Shown: in pieces, positions 31,413 to 39,249 of the stretch | Position numbering within the stretch: position 1 is the first letter of the stretch | Layout: each line of letters begins with the position of its first letter | Assembly (NCBI GenBank): GCA_031556035.1 | Contig: JAVBTT010000009.1 | Location: forward strand, 1 to 64,000 | Origin: JAVBTT01 sp031556035 | GTDB taxonomy: Bacteria; Bacillota; Clostridia; Oscillospirales; UBA929 | DNA length: 64,000 bases | Reading direction: 5' to 3' | Translations under genes and position numbers: made by a program | Notes under the pieces: generated by a model | What the model saw: only the letters and a program-made list of their open reading frames with translations | Told to the model about the DNA's origin: nothing | Database searches by the model: none

Positions 31413-32363
31413 TTGAACCTTCTTATAATACCCTCAAGGACTTTTGGAGTCACGCCGGCCCGCCTTGTCAGGATACAGGAGGCGGTTCCCGGATTGACGG
31501 TGCTGTACACCGCGGCGCCCACAGGGGAGCAAGTCTCGGAAAGCGAAATCATCTTCGGCTGCCTGAACCCCGGGCTTCTGGCCGGCGCTGAAAATCTGCG
31601 CTGGCACCATATAACCAACGCCGGGGTTGAGCCGTATGGCGACCGTTCCCTGTACGCGAGGGGCGACACGGTGCTGACAAACGCGCGGGGAGTCTACGGC
31701 GTTCAGATAGCCGAGCACGCGCTCGGCATGATGCTGGCCCTCTCCCGGCAGCTCCCCTACTATACAGACTGCACGCGCCGGCGCGAGTGGGCGCGGCGCA
31801 ACGACGTGCGCGAGCTGTACGGCTCCACCGTCGCGATATTCGGCACCGGAGATCTGGGGCAAAGCCTCGCGGCGCGGCTGGCCCCGTTCGGTTGCAGCGT
31901 GCTGGGGGTGCGCCGCAATATTCTTGAGCTGCCGGACGGGTTTTCCGAGCTCTATCCGCCTCACCGGATGCTCGACGCGCTTTCCCGCTCCGACTACGTG
32001 GTCTCCTGCCTGCCCCAGACGCCGCAGACAGTCGGGATTTTTAACAGGGAGGCGTTTGACGCCATGCCGCCGCAATCCATTTTTATTAATGTGGGGCGCG
32101 GAAGTTCGGTGGTGGAGAGCGCACTTGTCTGCGCCCTGAGAAGCGGGCGGCTCATGGGCGCCGGGCTGGACGTGACCGATCCGGAGCCCCTGCCCCCGGA
32201 GAGCGAGCTGTGGGATTTCGAAAACGTGCTGATTACGGCGCACAGCTCGGCGGCCTCGCCCTGTGTGGACGCCAGAAATTTCGGGCTCTTTATGGAGCAG
32301 CTTGAGCGCTGGTCGACCGGCAGGCGCCTTAGAAATATTGTGGATTTTCGGCGGGGATATTGA
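31413..32363 (+). CDS. D-2-hydroxyacid dehydrogenase family protein
   Basis: This protein of about 316 residues has the D-isomer dehydrogenase fold. The NAD-binding motif is VAIFGTGDLGQSLAARLAPFG near residue 145, the substrate Arg lies in INVGRGSSV, the Glu in DPEPLPPES, and the catalytic His in ITAHSSA. The catalytic domain at the N-terminus is short and variable. The substrate is not predictable, but glyoxylate/hydroxypyruvate-type acids are common. A TTG at 31413 with AAGGAG 9 bases upstream is preferred to the GTG at 31404, which touches the ribosome binding site. Confidence 0.88.
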   Translation: MNLLIIPSRTFGVTPARLVRIQEAVPGLTVLYTAAPTGEQVSESEIIFGCLNPGLLAGAENLRWHHITNAGVEPYGDRSLYARGDTVLTNARGVYGVQIAEHALGMMLALSRQLPYYTDCTRRREWARRNDVRELYGSTVAIFGTGDLGQSLAARLAPFGCSVLGVRRNILELPDGFSELYPPHRMLDALSRSDYVVSCLPQTPQTVGIFNREAFDAMPPQSIFINVGRGSSVVESALVCALRSGRLMGAGLDVTDPEPLPPESELWDFENVLITAHSSAASPCVDARNFGLFMEQLERWSTGRRLRNIVDFRRGY

Positions 32364-32415
32364 CAAACGCCGCCGATTGCGGCATAATTCTCTTTGCGCC
32401 CCAAAAACTAAATAC

Positions 32416-32491
32416 GCGCCCGTAGCTCAGTGGATAGAGCACCCGCCTCCTAAGCGGGGGGTCGGACGTTCAAGTCGTCTCGGGCGTGCCA
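32416..32491 (+). tRNA. tRNA-Arg (CCU)
   Basis: The sequence folds as a cloverleaf: acceptor GCGCCCG/CGGGCGT, D arm GCTC-AGTGGATA-GAGC, anticodon loop CTCCTAA with anticodon CCT, T arm GGACG-TTCAAGT-CGTCT with one wobble pair, discriminator G and encoded CCA. Confidence 0.95.
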
Positions 32492-32526
32492 AAAGGGCCG
32501 CAAAAACTATGTTTTTGCGGCCCTTT
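32492..32526 (+). terminator. intrinsic terminator after tRNA-Arg
   Basis: Perfect 16-bp arms AAAGGGCCGCAAAAAC and GTTTTTGCGGCCCTTT enclose TAT, starting directly after the tRNA CCA. The downstream stretch to 32,667 holds nothing I can assign. Confidence 0.8.
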
Positions 32527-32667
32527 GACCAATGACAAACTACAGTTTGTCATCGAAAACGAGGGGAAGCTGTCGCCGCTGAGGCGGCTCACAGAGAACG
32601 GTTTCCCCGGAGTGAATCCGGGAAAACCGAGAATATCAAGCTTTTTCGCTCTTGCGGTCAATTTGCG

Positions 32668-34083
32668 CTAACCGGACGGCTTCGCCTCAAAGGTCAGCAG
32701 CGCGCAAAAGCGGAGATTGGAGTAAGTCACAACCATTGAGCAGCCCTCGTAGAAGGCCAGCATATTTTGCGCCGCGACCAGGCCGTGCCCGTCGTGGGCT
32801 CCGTCCTTTGTCGTGTATCCCAGCTCGAAAATTCTCCCGATATCCACGTCGCCAGCCGTCGAATTGGCTATTTCCACCTGGACATTGCGGCTGTCGGGCC
32901 TCCTGCACTGGATTTCAATATATTTTTCCCCGGAAATGGCCGCGGCGTCGATCGCGTTATCCAGCAGATCGCCCATCAGCCGGCACAGGTCGAGATCGCT
33001 TAGGCAGATGTCCGCCAGATAGCCTGCGTTACCAATGCCGACCTTGATGTTGAGCTCGCCGGCACGCTGGATTTTAATGCTGAGAAGGGTGTGAAGCGCC
33101 CTGCGTTCCCGCAGCGCTGACAGGAGCTCCACGGCGGCGTTGGCGCGCTTGACGGTGGCCATAACCGAGCTGTGATAACCGCGAAGCGCCTCCATATTGT
33201 CAAGCTGGATATATCCGTCGTAGACCTGCAGCATATTGCTCATGTCGTGTTTTGTGCTGTGGAGGTCGCTTTGGGCTTTCAGCAGGGAGTTTATGTACGC
33301 CTGAGTTTCGGCCTCCCGGCACTGCATCATGTTTATCCTCTGCCTGTGGTAGTTGTCGAAAATGCGGTAGATTACTATCAGGATCAGCAGGAAGTAGAGC
33401 CAGGCGTGCCGGAGGCTGATGTTCACCCGGTACTGCTTCATCAGCAGGGTGGAAACGCTGACCAGTATCGCGTATGTGCTGGATATCGACAGGAGGGAAT
33501 AGAGCAGTCCGCGCTCCGGCAGTTTGTCGGAATAGGCAAACGCCAGAAACACAGAGCGCCCCGGGCGGGCGGTGAGCCGCTTGTACAGCAGCATTATCAG
33601 CAGGAACAGCGCGTCCGTGCACGTCATGGCGAGCAGATCCGGCGGAAAAATAACCGAGAAGTAGCTTGCCTCAACGATCGACGTCCATATATTGGAGAAA
33701 AACGAAAAGGTGAGAAGGCTCGCGGACTGCGTCAGGATAAAGGGCTCCAGGGACAGAAGGGCGACGCCCTTCGAGAGCTTGAACAGGTGGCGGAATATAA
33801 GACAATACGGAAAAATATACAGGGGGTTGGCAAACAGCAGCAGATTGTAGACCAGCGCTATAACGGAGCCGTCGGGGTAGAGAAAAAAATAGGCGAGATA
33901 ATGCGGCAGAATGCAGCATAGCGATATAATAAGGTTTCCAAGCAGCAGCCTTATTGCCCCGATGCGCACGCGGCGGGCAAAAAAGACGCACCTGAGTATT
34001 GCCCAATTGCAAAGTATTGTGCTCGCGAGAGAGATTAAAAACGATTGCAGCTGCTGTGAAAAATATAAACCCCAGTCGGGCAC
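32668..34083 (-). CDS. orphan GHKL sensor histidine kinase (AgrC/ComD-like)
   Basis: This 471-residue protein has six or seven N-terminal transmembrane helices (about 1-235), then a dimerization helix with the phospho-acceptor His in STKHDMSNML and a GHKL ATP-binding domain with N box MGDLLDNAIDAAAISG and a G box DGAHDGHGLVAAQNM. The plan is that of AgrC/ComD-type kinases, which sense peptides. No LytTR response regulator or precursor peptide gene is adjacent, so partner and signal are unknown. The start is a GTG with a weak GAGG site; the upstream region is AT-rich and contains TATAAT. Confidence 0.88.
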   Translation of the reverse strand: MPDWGLYFSQQLQSFLISLASTILCNWAILRCVFFARRVRIGAIRLLLGNLIISLCCILPHYLAYFFLYPDGSVIALVYNLLLFANPLYIFPYCLIFRHLFKLSKGVALLSLEPFILTQSASLLTFSFFSNIWTSIVEASYFSVIFPPDLLAMTCTDALFLLIMLLYKRLTARPGRSVFLAFAYSDKLPERGLLYSLLSISSTYAILVSVSTLLMKQYRVNISLRHAWLYFLLILIVIYRIFDNYHRQRINMMQCREAETQAYINSLLKAQSDLHSTKHDMSNMLQVYDGYIQLDNMEALRGYHSSVMATVKRANAAVELLSALRERRALHTLLSIKIQRAGELNIKVGIGNAGYLADICLSDLDLCRLMGDLLDNAIDAAAISGEKYIEIQCRRPDSRNVQVEIANSTAGDVDIGRIFELGYTTKDGAHDGHGLVAAQNMLAFYEGCSMVVTYSNLRFCALLTFEAKPSG

Positions 34084-34201
34084 CCTCAGATTCCACCTTT
34101 CGACAATATTTGCCTTCCCATTATATACTGCTTTGCAATAAATTAAAACATGTAATGTATAAATTATATAAAATATAAACTTGAAAATATTGCAACAATA
34201 C

Positions 34202-34233
34202 TAAAAAAGTCTGCCCCCCTCAAAGAGGGGGGC
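34202..34233 (-). terminator. intrinsic terminator of the NusG-II/Gx operon
   Basis: On the minus strand a GCCCCCCTC/GAGGGGGGC hairpin with a 3-base loop is followed by AGACTTTTTTAG. It lies 18 bases after the Gx transporter stop. Confidence 0.9.
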
Positions 34234-34251
34234 GTTCGCGGTATATGCGGG

Positions 34252-34845
34252 TTACTTAGGAGGGTCGGACGGACGGCTGATAAGCCTGTCCGCGAGGCGC
34301 CCGCGCACCGTCCCGAGCGTGTATTTTACGGCAAGTCCTACCAGCACCCCGGTTATCACCCCGGAAACCAGCAGCACCGGCAGATAGCTGACGATCATCC
34401 ATGTGCGCATAAGTACGGACGCCGCCGCGATCTGCCCCAGATTGTGGCACACAGCGCCCACGACGCTGACCCCGACCGGGCTTATCCTGCCCTCCCCAAG
34501 CCTGGTCAGCAGGTACATCGCGACTAAGCTGAGCAGCGAGCCGCTCAGACTGTAAACAAAGGTCACGAACGAGCCGGTGAAAAACGAGATCGTCACGCAC
34601 TTGAGAACCACAAGGGCGAGCGTCTCGCGGAAACGGAACAGATATATCGCCGTCAGCACCACCACGTTCGCGAGCCCCAGCTTGACGCCCGGCACAATGA
34701 ACTCGAACGGGATGGAGTGCTCTATAATTCCCACAATCAGAGCACAGGCGAGAAACACCGACAGCAGGGCGAGCCTGCCCGGATGCCTTCTCCGGTCGGC
34801 CCCTTCTTTATCCGACAATGATATCAACTCCCCCCTCGTCCTCAT
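34252..34845 (-). CDS. Gx transporter family protein
   Basis: This 197-residue membrane protein has about six helices and the signature PFEFIVPGVKLGLANVVVLT, followed by FFTGSFVTFVYSLSGSLLS and VVGAVCHNLGQIAAA. These fit the Gx transporter family (PF07456, once called heptaprenyl diphosphate synthase component I), an ECF-S-like fold. The ligand is unknown; links to quinone or redox cofactors are often suggested. The start could be ATG 34845 or a TTG at 34818 with GGGGGAG before it. It overlaps the NusG-II gene and forms an operon with it. Confidence 0.88.
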   Translation of the reverse strand: MRTRGELISLSDKEGADRRRHPGRLALLSVFLACALIVGIIEHSIPFEFIVPGVKLGLANVVVLTAIYLFRFRETLALVVLKCVTISFFTGSFVTFVYSLSGSLLSLVAMYLLTRLGEGRISPVGVSVVGAVCHNLGQIAAASVLMRTWMIVSYLPVLLVSGVITGVLVGLAVKYTLGTVRGRLADRLISRPSDPPK

Positions 34846-35191
34846 CCGGTTCTCCGCCCAGCCTTATCAGAACCCGGTGGGGCAGGCAGGCGATGACCGA
34901 GCCGGGGCGCGTGATTTTGGGGTGGCGCACGCAGTCCCGGGAGGCGCAGTCAGCCTCCAGCATCCTAACCCCGTCCGGCTCAAGCAGCAGGACGTTGCGC
35001 CCGCCGACGCCCTGAATCTCAAGCTCCCGGGGCTCGTCGGGCAGGTCGAGTCTCCGCGTGAGCTCTCCGTCCACATACACCTCGGCGTATACGCGGGCGG
35101 AGGGCTGCGCGCCGCGCCAATAAAAAAACGCGGCCAGCAGCGCCGCCGCCAGCAGCGCGGCGGCGATCAGGCATATATCCAGCTTTTTCAT
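34808..35191 (-). CDS. NusG domain II-containing protein
   Basis: This 127-residue protein has an N-terminal signal anchor (ICLIAAALLAAALLAAFFYW) and an extracellular NusG domain II-like barrel (ARVYAEVYVDGELTRRLDL, CASRDCVRHPKITRPGSVIACLPHRV). The conserved CxxxxC and CLPH are typical of the PF07009 family that pairs with Gx transporters in Firmicutes. Function is unknown. A consensus promoter lies about 110 bases upstream. Confidence 0.88.
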   Translation of the reverse strand: MKKLDICLIAAALLAAALLAAFFYWRGAQPSARVYAEVYVDGELTRRLDLPDEPRELEIQGVGGRNVLLLEPDGVRMLEADCASRDCVRHPKITRPGSVIACLPHRVLIRLGGEPDEDEGGVDIIVG

Positions 35192-35297
35192 GCGCGGGCC
35201 CCGCGCCGCGTCAAAGTCCCTGCGCCCATAATCAGCCTCTTTCGCATCAAAAACGCGCCCAGCGCCAGATGTTAGCTAGTTGAAACAATCCGGCTAT

Positions 35298-35326
35298 ATT
35301 ATAATTGCCCGCGCGGGGAATGTCAA
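35298..35326 (-). promoter_or_regulatory. promoter of the NusG-II/Gx operon
   Basis: On the minus strand a perfect TTGACA (35321-35326) and TATAAT (35298-35303) are 17 bases apart. The spacer contains the palindrome CCCGCGCGGG. Confidence 0.9.
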
Positions 35327-35344
35327 TAAAAACGCGCGGACGAG

Positions 35345-35393
35345 CACGGCGGCGGCCACGGGCCGCCACCCCTCCAGGGAGGGGAATTGGGGA
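35345..35393 (+). repeat. hairpin module M1
   Basis: A single M1 unit has the inner hairpin GGCGGCCACGGGCCGCC and the outer CCCCTCCAGGGAGGGG. It lies between the divergent NusG-II and feo promoters, in the direction of feo. Confidence 0.85.
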
Positions 35394-35431
35394 GCTGTGC
35401 TCTTTTTCCAAAAAATTATATTTCCTCCATG

Positions 35432-35476
35432 TTGACAACCGTTGTGCCCCTTGCTATAATGTTAGCAGATTCTAAC
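35432..35476 (+). promoter_or_regulatory. feo operon promoter with inverted-repeat operator
   Basis: A perfect TTGACA (35432-35437) and TATAAT (35455-35460) are 17 bases apart. Directly after the -10, at 35461-35476, is GTTAG-N6-CTAAC. The half sites match those of DtxR/IdeR-type iron regulators (GTTAG/CTAAC), but the spacing is wider. Iron-dependent repression is inferred. Confidence 0.85.
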
Positions 35477-35539
35477 TGCGCGGCGCAGCAATTTTTTTGG
35501 AGCTTGATTTAGCTTTGCCTAACTTGCCGGGGAGGAATT

Positions 35540-35752
35540 ATGATGCCGCTGACTATGTCGAAAATCGGTGAGACCAACAGTATCAAGCGCATTACCGGAA
35601 AGGACGAGGTGCGCAGGCACCTTGAGAGCCTCGGCTTTGTCGCGGGGGAATCCGTCACCGTCGTCTCCGAAATGGCGGGGAACATGATTATTCAGGTCAA
35701 GGAGTCCCGCATCGCGCTGGACAGGGGAATGGCGACACGGATTATGGTGTAA
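35540..35752 (+). CDS. feoA: FeoA family protein 1
   Basis: This 70-residue SH3-like protein reads SIKRITGKDEVRRHLESLGF, VAGESVTVVSEM and MIIQVKESRIALDRGMATRI, the FeoA pattern of G-x-E-x-V and an R-x-A-L/I-D end. FeoA proteins assist the FeoB ferrous iron channel. GGAGG precedes the ATG. It is the first gene of feoA-feoA-feoB-Cys-rich. Confidence 0.9.
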   Translation: MMPLTMSKIGETNSIKRITGKDEVRRHLESLGFVAGESVTVVSEMAGNMIIQVKESRIALDRGMATRIMV

Positions 35753-35780
35753 CGGTATTTTGGTATAAGGAGGCGGGCGG

Positions 35781-36002
35781 ATGAGGACGCTCAGGGATTT
35801 GAAGATCGGCGAGTCGGCGACCGTGGTGCGGCTGCACGGAGAGGGCGCTGTCAAGCGCCGGATTATGGACATGGGCATCGTGAAGGGCGTGGAGGTCTTT
35901 GTGCGCAAGGTGGCCCCGCTGGGCGACCCGATGGAGGTCAATCTGCGCGGCTATGAGCTGAGCCTGCGCAAGGCTGACGCGGAAATGATTGAGGTGCAGT
36001 GA
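35781..36002 (+). CDS. feoA: FeoA family protein 2
   Basis: This 73-residue FeoA protein reads LRDLKIGESATVVRLHGEGA, VKRRIMDMGIVKGVEVFVRK, PMEVNLRGYELSLRKADAEMI, a closer match to classical FeoA than its upstream partner. It probably binds the FeoB cytoplasmic domain. AAGGAGG lies 9 bases before the ATG, and it follows the first feoA by 28 bases. Confidence 0.93.
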   Translation: MRTLRDLKIGESATVVRLHGEGAVKRRIMDMGIVKGVEVFVRKVAPLGDPMEVNLRGYELSLRKADAEMIEVQ

Positions 36003-36034
36003 CCGCCCGCCGCGCCTTATTTTTTGGCCCAAAT

Positions 36035-36050
36035 GTTAGTTTGGTCTAAC
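36035..36050. promoter_or_regulatory. second GTTAG-N6-CTAAC site, feoA-feoB gap
   Basis: The 5-bp arms and 6-bp spacer are identical in layout to the site in the feo promoter. It lies 33 bases after the second feoA stop, at the edge of a repeat tract, and suggests separate control of feoB or a looping site. Confidence 0.6.
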
Positions 36051-36463
36051 GACCACCCCGGGGGCGTTCTCCCTCCGTCGCGCATGGCGCGACACCTCCC
36101 TCTCCGAGGGAGGCGACCACCCCCTGTCCCCCTCCATGAGGGGGATGTCGCCCGAAGGCGACAGGGGGGACCACCCCGGAGGCCTGCGGGGCCACCCCTC
36201 CAGAGAGGGGAATCGAAACACCCGCCGTCTGCGGACGGCACCCTCTTTGCGAAAGAGGGCGGGGCGAAGGGGCAGGGATTGTGTTCGCCCGACCGCTCCC
36301 TCCGTCGCGCATGGCGCGACACCTCCCTCAGAGAGGGAGGCGACCACCCCCTGTCCCACTCCATGAGGGGGATGTCGCCCGAAGGCGACGGGGGGAGTAA
36401 TTGGGTACGACCACCCCGGCGGCCACGGGCCGCCACCCCTCCAGGGAGGGGAATGGGACGGCT
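36051..36463 (+). repeat. GC-rich hairpin repeat tract, order M3-M4-M1-M2-M3-M4-M1
   Basis: The tract holds two rounds of the ordered modules. M1 is the CCACCCC unit with CACCCCTCCAGGGAGGGG. M2 has the CCGCCGTCTGCGGACGG and CCCTCTTTGCGAAAGAGGG hairpins. M3 has GTCGCGCATGGCGCGAC and a CCTCCCTC/GAGGGAGG hairpin. M4 has CCCCCTCCATGAGGGGG and TGTCGCCCGAAGGCGACA. It fills the 500-bp gap between feoA and feoB. Long frames through it are not genes. Confidence 0.9.
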
Positions 36464-36508
36464 TCCAAAAATAATTAATGCCGCTCGGCGGCGGAATGGA
36501 CGGCTGAT

Positions 36509-38755
36509 ATGGCGATTAAAATCGCGCTTGCGGGCAACCCGAACAGCGGGAAAACCACCCTGTTCAACGCCCTCACCGGCTCCAACCAGTTTGTAGGCAA
36601 CTGGCCGGGCGTGACGGTTGAAAAAAAAGAGGGCAGGCTCAAGGGAAACCGGGACGTCGTGATAATGGATCTGCCCGGCATCTACTCCCTGTCCCCGTAC
36701 TCGCTGGAGGAGGTCGTGACGAGGAACTACCTGATCGACGAGAGGCCGGACGCCATACTCAACATCGTCGACGGCACAAACCTCGAGCGCAACCTCTACC
36801 TGACGACCCAGCTCACCGAGCTGGGCATCCCGGTCGTTGCCGCGGTCAACATGATGGACGTCGTGCAAAAGAGCGGCGACAAAATTAACATTCAAAATCT
36901 CTCCAAGGCGCTGGGCTGCGATGTGGTGGAGATATCCGCCCTCAAGGGGACAGGCGTTGTCGAGGCGGCACAGGCGGCGGTCAAGGCGGCGGGCAACACG
37001 AAAACGGTCCCCATGCACAGCTTCAGCGGAGGGGTGGAGCACGCGATCGCCCACATCGAGGAGGCGGTGCTGCACAATCTGCCCGAGGAGCAGCAGCGCT
37101 GGTTCGCGATAAAGCTGTTCGAGAGGGACGCGAAAATCGCGGAAAAGCTGAAGCTTGACCCGGCAAGGCTGGAACATATCGAGGCTGACATAAAGCGCTG
37201 CGAGGAGGAACTGGACGACGACTGCGAGAGCATTATCACCTCCGAGCGCTATACTTACATCGACTCCATCATCAAGAGCTGCCGCAAGGCCGGCAGGAAA
37301 AAGGGCGGTCTGAGCGCGTCTGACAAGATCGACAGGGTGGTAACAAACCGCTTCCTCGCGCTGCCGATCTTCGCCGCCGTCATGTTCATTGTCTACTTCG
37401 TCTCGATTTCCACCGTGGGCGGCATCGCGACCGACTGGGCCAACGACGGCGTGTTCGGGGACGGCTGGCACCTGTTTGGAATCGGGAGCTCCGCCTATGA
37501 GGAATCGGTGGAGCTGGCCGCCGACGCCGGAGCGGGCGAGCCGAACCCGGCGGACTTCGGGGTGTGGATACCCGGTATCCCCGTCCTTCTCGGGGATTTC
37601 CTCGAGTCGGTCAACTGCGCCGGGTGGCTGCAAAATCTGCTGCTGGACGGCATCCTGGCCGGGGTCGGCGCGGTGCTGGGCTTTGTGCCCCAGATGCTGA
37701 TACTGTTTATATTCCTCGCCTTTTTGGAGGGCTGCGGCTACATGGCGCGGGTCGCGTTCATCATGGACAGGATTTTCCGCCGCTTCGGGCTGTCCGGCAA
37801 GAGCTTTATACCCATGCTGATCGGAACCGGCTGCGGGGTTCCGGGCATCATGGCCTCGCGCACAATCGAGAGCGACCGCGACCGCAAGATGACCATTACC
37901 ACCACCACGTTCATCCCGTGCAGCGCGAAGCTGCCCATCATCGCCCTGATCGCCGGGGCGCTGTTCGGAAACGCGGGCTGGGTCGGCTTCAGCGCCTACT
38001 TCGTCGGCCTGTTCGCGATTGTGACCTCGGGGATTATACTTAAAAAGACAAAGCGCTTTGCCGGGGACGTATCCCCCTTCGTAATGGAGCTGCCCGCCTA
38101 CCACTGGCCGACCGCCGAGTCGATTCTGCGCAGCATGTGGGAGCGCGGCTGGTCATTTATCAAGAAGGCGGGAACAATCATCCTGCTGGCGACGATCTTC
38201 GTCTGGTTCACGTCCAGCTTCGGCTTCTCGGACGGCGGCTTCGGTATGGTCGACATGTCCGACAGCATACTGGCTAAAATCGGCTCGGCCTTCGCCTGGA
38301 TATTCGCGCCGCTGGGCTGGGGAAACTGGCAGTCCGCCGTCGCGGCCATCACCGGCCTGATCGCCAAGGAGAATGTGGTGGGCACGTTCGGGGTGCTGTT
38401 CGGCTTCGCCGAGGTAGCCGAGGACGGCACGGAGATATGGGGCCAGCTCGCGGCGAGCTTCACCGCAGTCTCGGCCTATTCCTTCCTGGTATTCAACCTG
38501 CTCTGCGCACCCTGCTTCGCGGCTATGGGCGCGATCCGGCGCGAGATGAACAACGCGGGCTGGTTCTGGTTCGCGATACTGTACCAGTGCGGCTTCGCCT
38601 ACGCGATGGCTTTGCTCGTCTATCAGTTCGGCGCGCTGTTTACCGGCGGCGGCTTCGGTATCGGGACGGCGGCGGCCCTGCTCGTCCTCGCAGGGTTCAT
38701 GTACCTGCTGCTCCGCGAGCCGCGCTCGGCCTCCCTGAGGAAAGGCGGCGGTTAA
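36509..38755 (+). CDS. feoB: ferrous iron transporter FeoB
   Basis: This 748-residue transporter has an N-terminal G domain: GNPNSGKT at residues 9-16, then WPGVTVEKKEG, DLPGIYSL and NMMD. A helical GDI-like region follows (about 160-255), then the membrane domain (about 285-735) with two Gate motifs, including IPMLIGTGCGVPGIMASRTI and FIPCSAKLPIIALIAG, with the Cys expected for Fe(II) passage. It imports ferrous iron. It lies 506 bases downstream of the second feoA, separated by a repeat tract, and is followed at once by the FeoB-associated gene. Confidence 0.97.
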   Translation: MAIKIALAGNPNSGKTTLFNALTGSNQFVGNWPGVTVEKKEGRLKGNRDVVIMDLPGIYSLSPYSLEEVVTRNYLIDERPDAILNIVDGTNLERNLYLTTQLTELGIPVVAAVNMMDVVQKSGDKINIQNLSKALGCDVVEISALKGTGVVEAAQAAVKAAGNTKTVPMHSFSGGVEHAIAHIEEAVLHNLPEEQQRWFAIKLFERDAKIAEKLKLDPARLEHIEADIKRCEEELDDDCESIITSERYTYIDSIIKSCRKAGRKKGGLSASDKIDRVVTNRFLALPIFAAVMFIVYFVSISTVGGIATDWANDGVFGDGWHLFGIGSSAYEESVELAADAGAGEPNPADFGVWIPGIPVLLGDFLESVNCAGWLQNLLLDGILAGVGAVLGFVPQMLILFIFLAFLEGCGYMARVAFIMDRIFRRFGLSGKSFIPMLIGTGCGVPGIMASRTIESDRDRKMTITTTTFIPCSAKLPIIALIAGALFGNAGWVGFSAYFVGLFAIVTSGIILKKTKRFAGDVSPFVMELPAYHWPTAESILRSMWERGWSFIKKAGTIILLATIFVWFTSSFGFSDGGFGMVDMSDSILAKIGSAFAWIFAPLGWGNWQSAVAAITGLIAKENVVGTFGVLFGFAEVAEDGTEIWGQLAASFTAVSAYSFLVFNLLCAPCFAAMGAIRREMNNAGWFWFAILYQCGFAYAMALLVYQFGALFTGGGFGIGTAAALLVLAGFMYLLLREPRSASLRKGGG

Positions 38756-38962
38756 TTGGAATTTTTTCTTGAAAACGCGGGGACAATCGTCATTGCCCTG
38801 GCGCTGCTCGCCGCGGTCGGGCTGATTATCCGTAATATAATCAAAAAAAAGCGGCGCGGCCAGTGCGCGGGCTGCGACGGCTGCGACAAGGGCGGCGGCT
38901 GCGACCGCTCCGGACATCACGGGGGGAATCCCCCTCCGTCTGCGGACGGTTTCCCCCTTTAA
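38756..38962 (+). CDS. FeoB-associated Cys-rich membrane protein
   Basis: This 68-residue protein has one transmembrane helix (GTIVIALALLAAVGLIIRNII), a basic stop-transfer and a Cys cluster (CAGCDGCDKGGGCD), the pattern of PF12669. It probably helps FeoB handle iron at the membrane. It starts at a TTG touching the feoB stop with AGGAAAGG upstream. The last 11 residues (NPPPSADGFPL) and the stop codon lie within a hairpin repeat, so the natural end was probably altered by repeat insertion. Confidence 0.85.
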   Translation: MEFFLENAGTIVIALALLAAVGLIIRNIIKKKRRGQCAGCDGCDKGGGCDRSGHHGGNPPPSADGFPL

Positions 38963-39150
38963 CAAGGGGGATTGGGGTGTAGGGAAGGCGACCACCCCGG
39001 CGGCCACGGGCCGCCACCCCTCCAGGGAGGGGAATGGGAAACACCCGCCGCCTGCGGGCGGCACCCTCTTTGCGAAAGAGGGCGGGGGAAATGGGGGACG
39101 GCGGCGCGCCGGGGCGTCGCGCCCTACGGGGAGGGGAATGGGGGGAAACC
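38918..39150 (+). repeat. GC-rich hairpin repeat tract
   Basis: The tract begins inside the previous gene with a variant unit (CCCCCTCCGTCTGCGGACGG, then CCCCCTTTAACAAGGGGG), followed by M1 and M2 and a GGCGCGCCGGGGCGTCGCGCC unit. Confidence 0.85.
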
Positions 39151-39185
39151 CGGCGGGCATAACACCGCTTCAGCGCGAATATTAA

Positions 39186-39219
39186 TATACCGGGGCGCGA
39201 GCGCTCCGGTATATTTTTA
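39186..39219 (+). terminator. intrinsic terminator of the feo operon
   Basis: Arms TATACCGGGGCGC and GCGCTCCGGTATA (one G-T pair) are followed by TTTTTAT. Confidence 0.85.
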
Positions 39220-39249
39220 TGCCTTTGGGCGGAAAAGAGGGGGAATCGG

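Noticed and set aside
36051..36463. CRISPR array
   Set aside because: Units are palindromic, differ in length, adjoin without unique spacers, and no cas gene is present in the window.
36017..38104. Minus-strand open frame of 695 codons across the feo region
   Set aside because: It is the antisense of feoB continued through repeat modules; composition is Arg/His-rich and no motif is present, while feoB on the plus strand is a complete family member.
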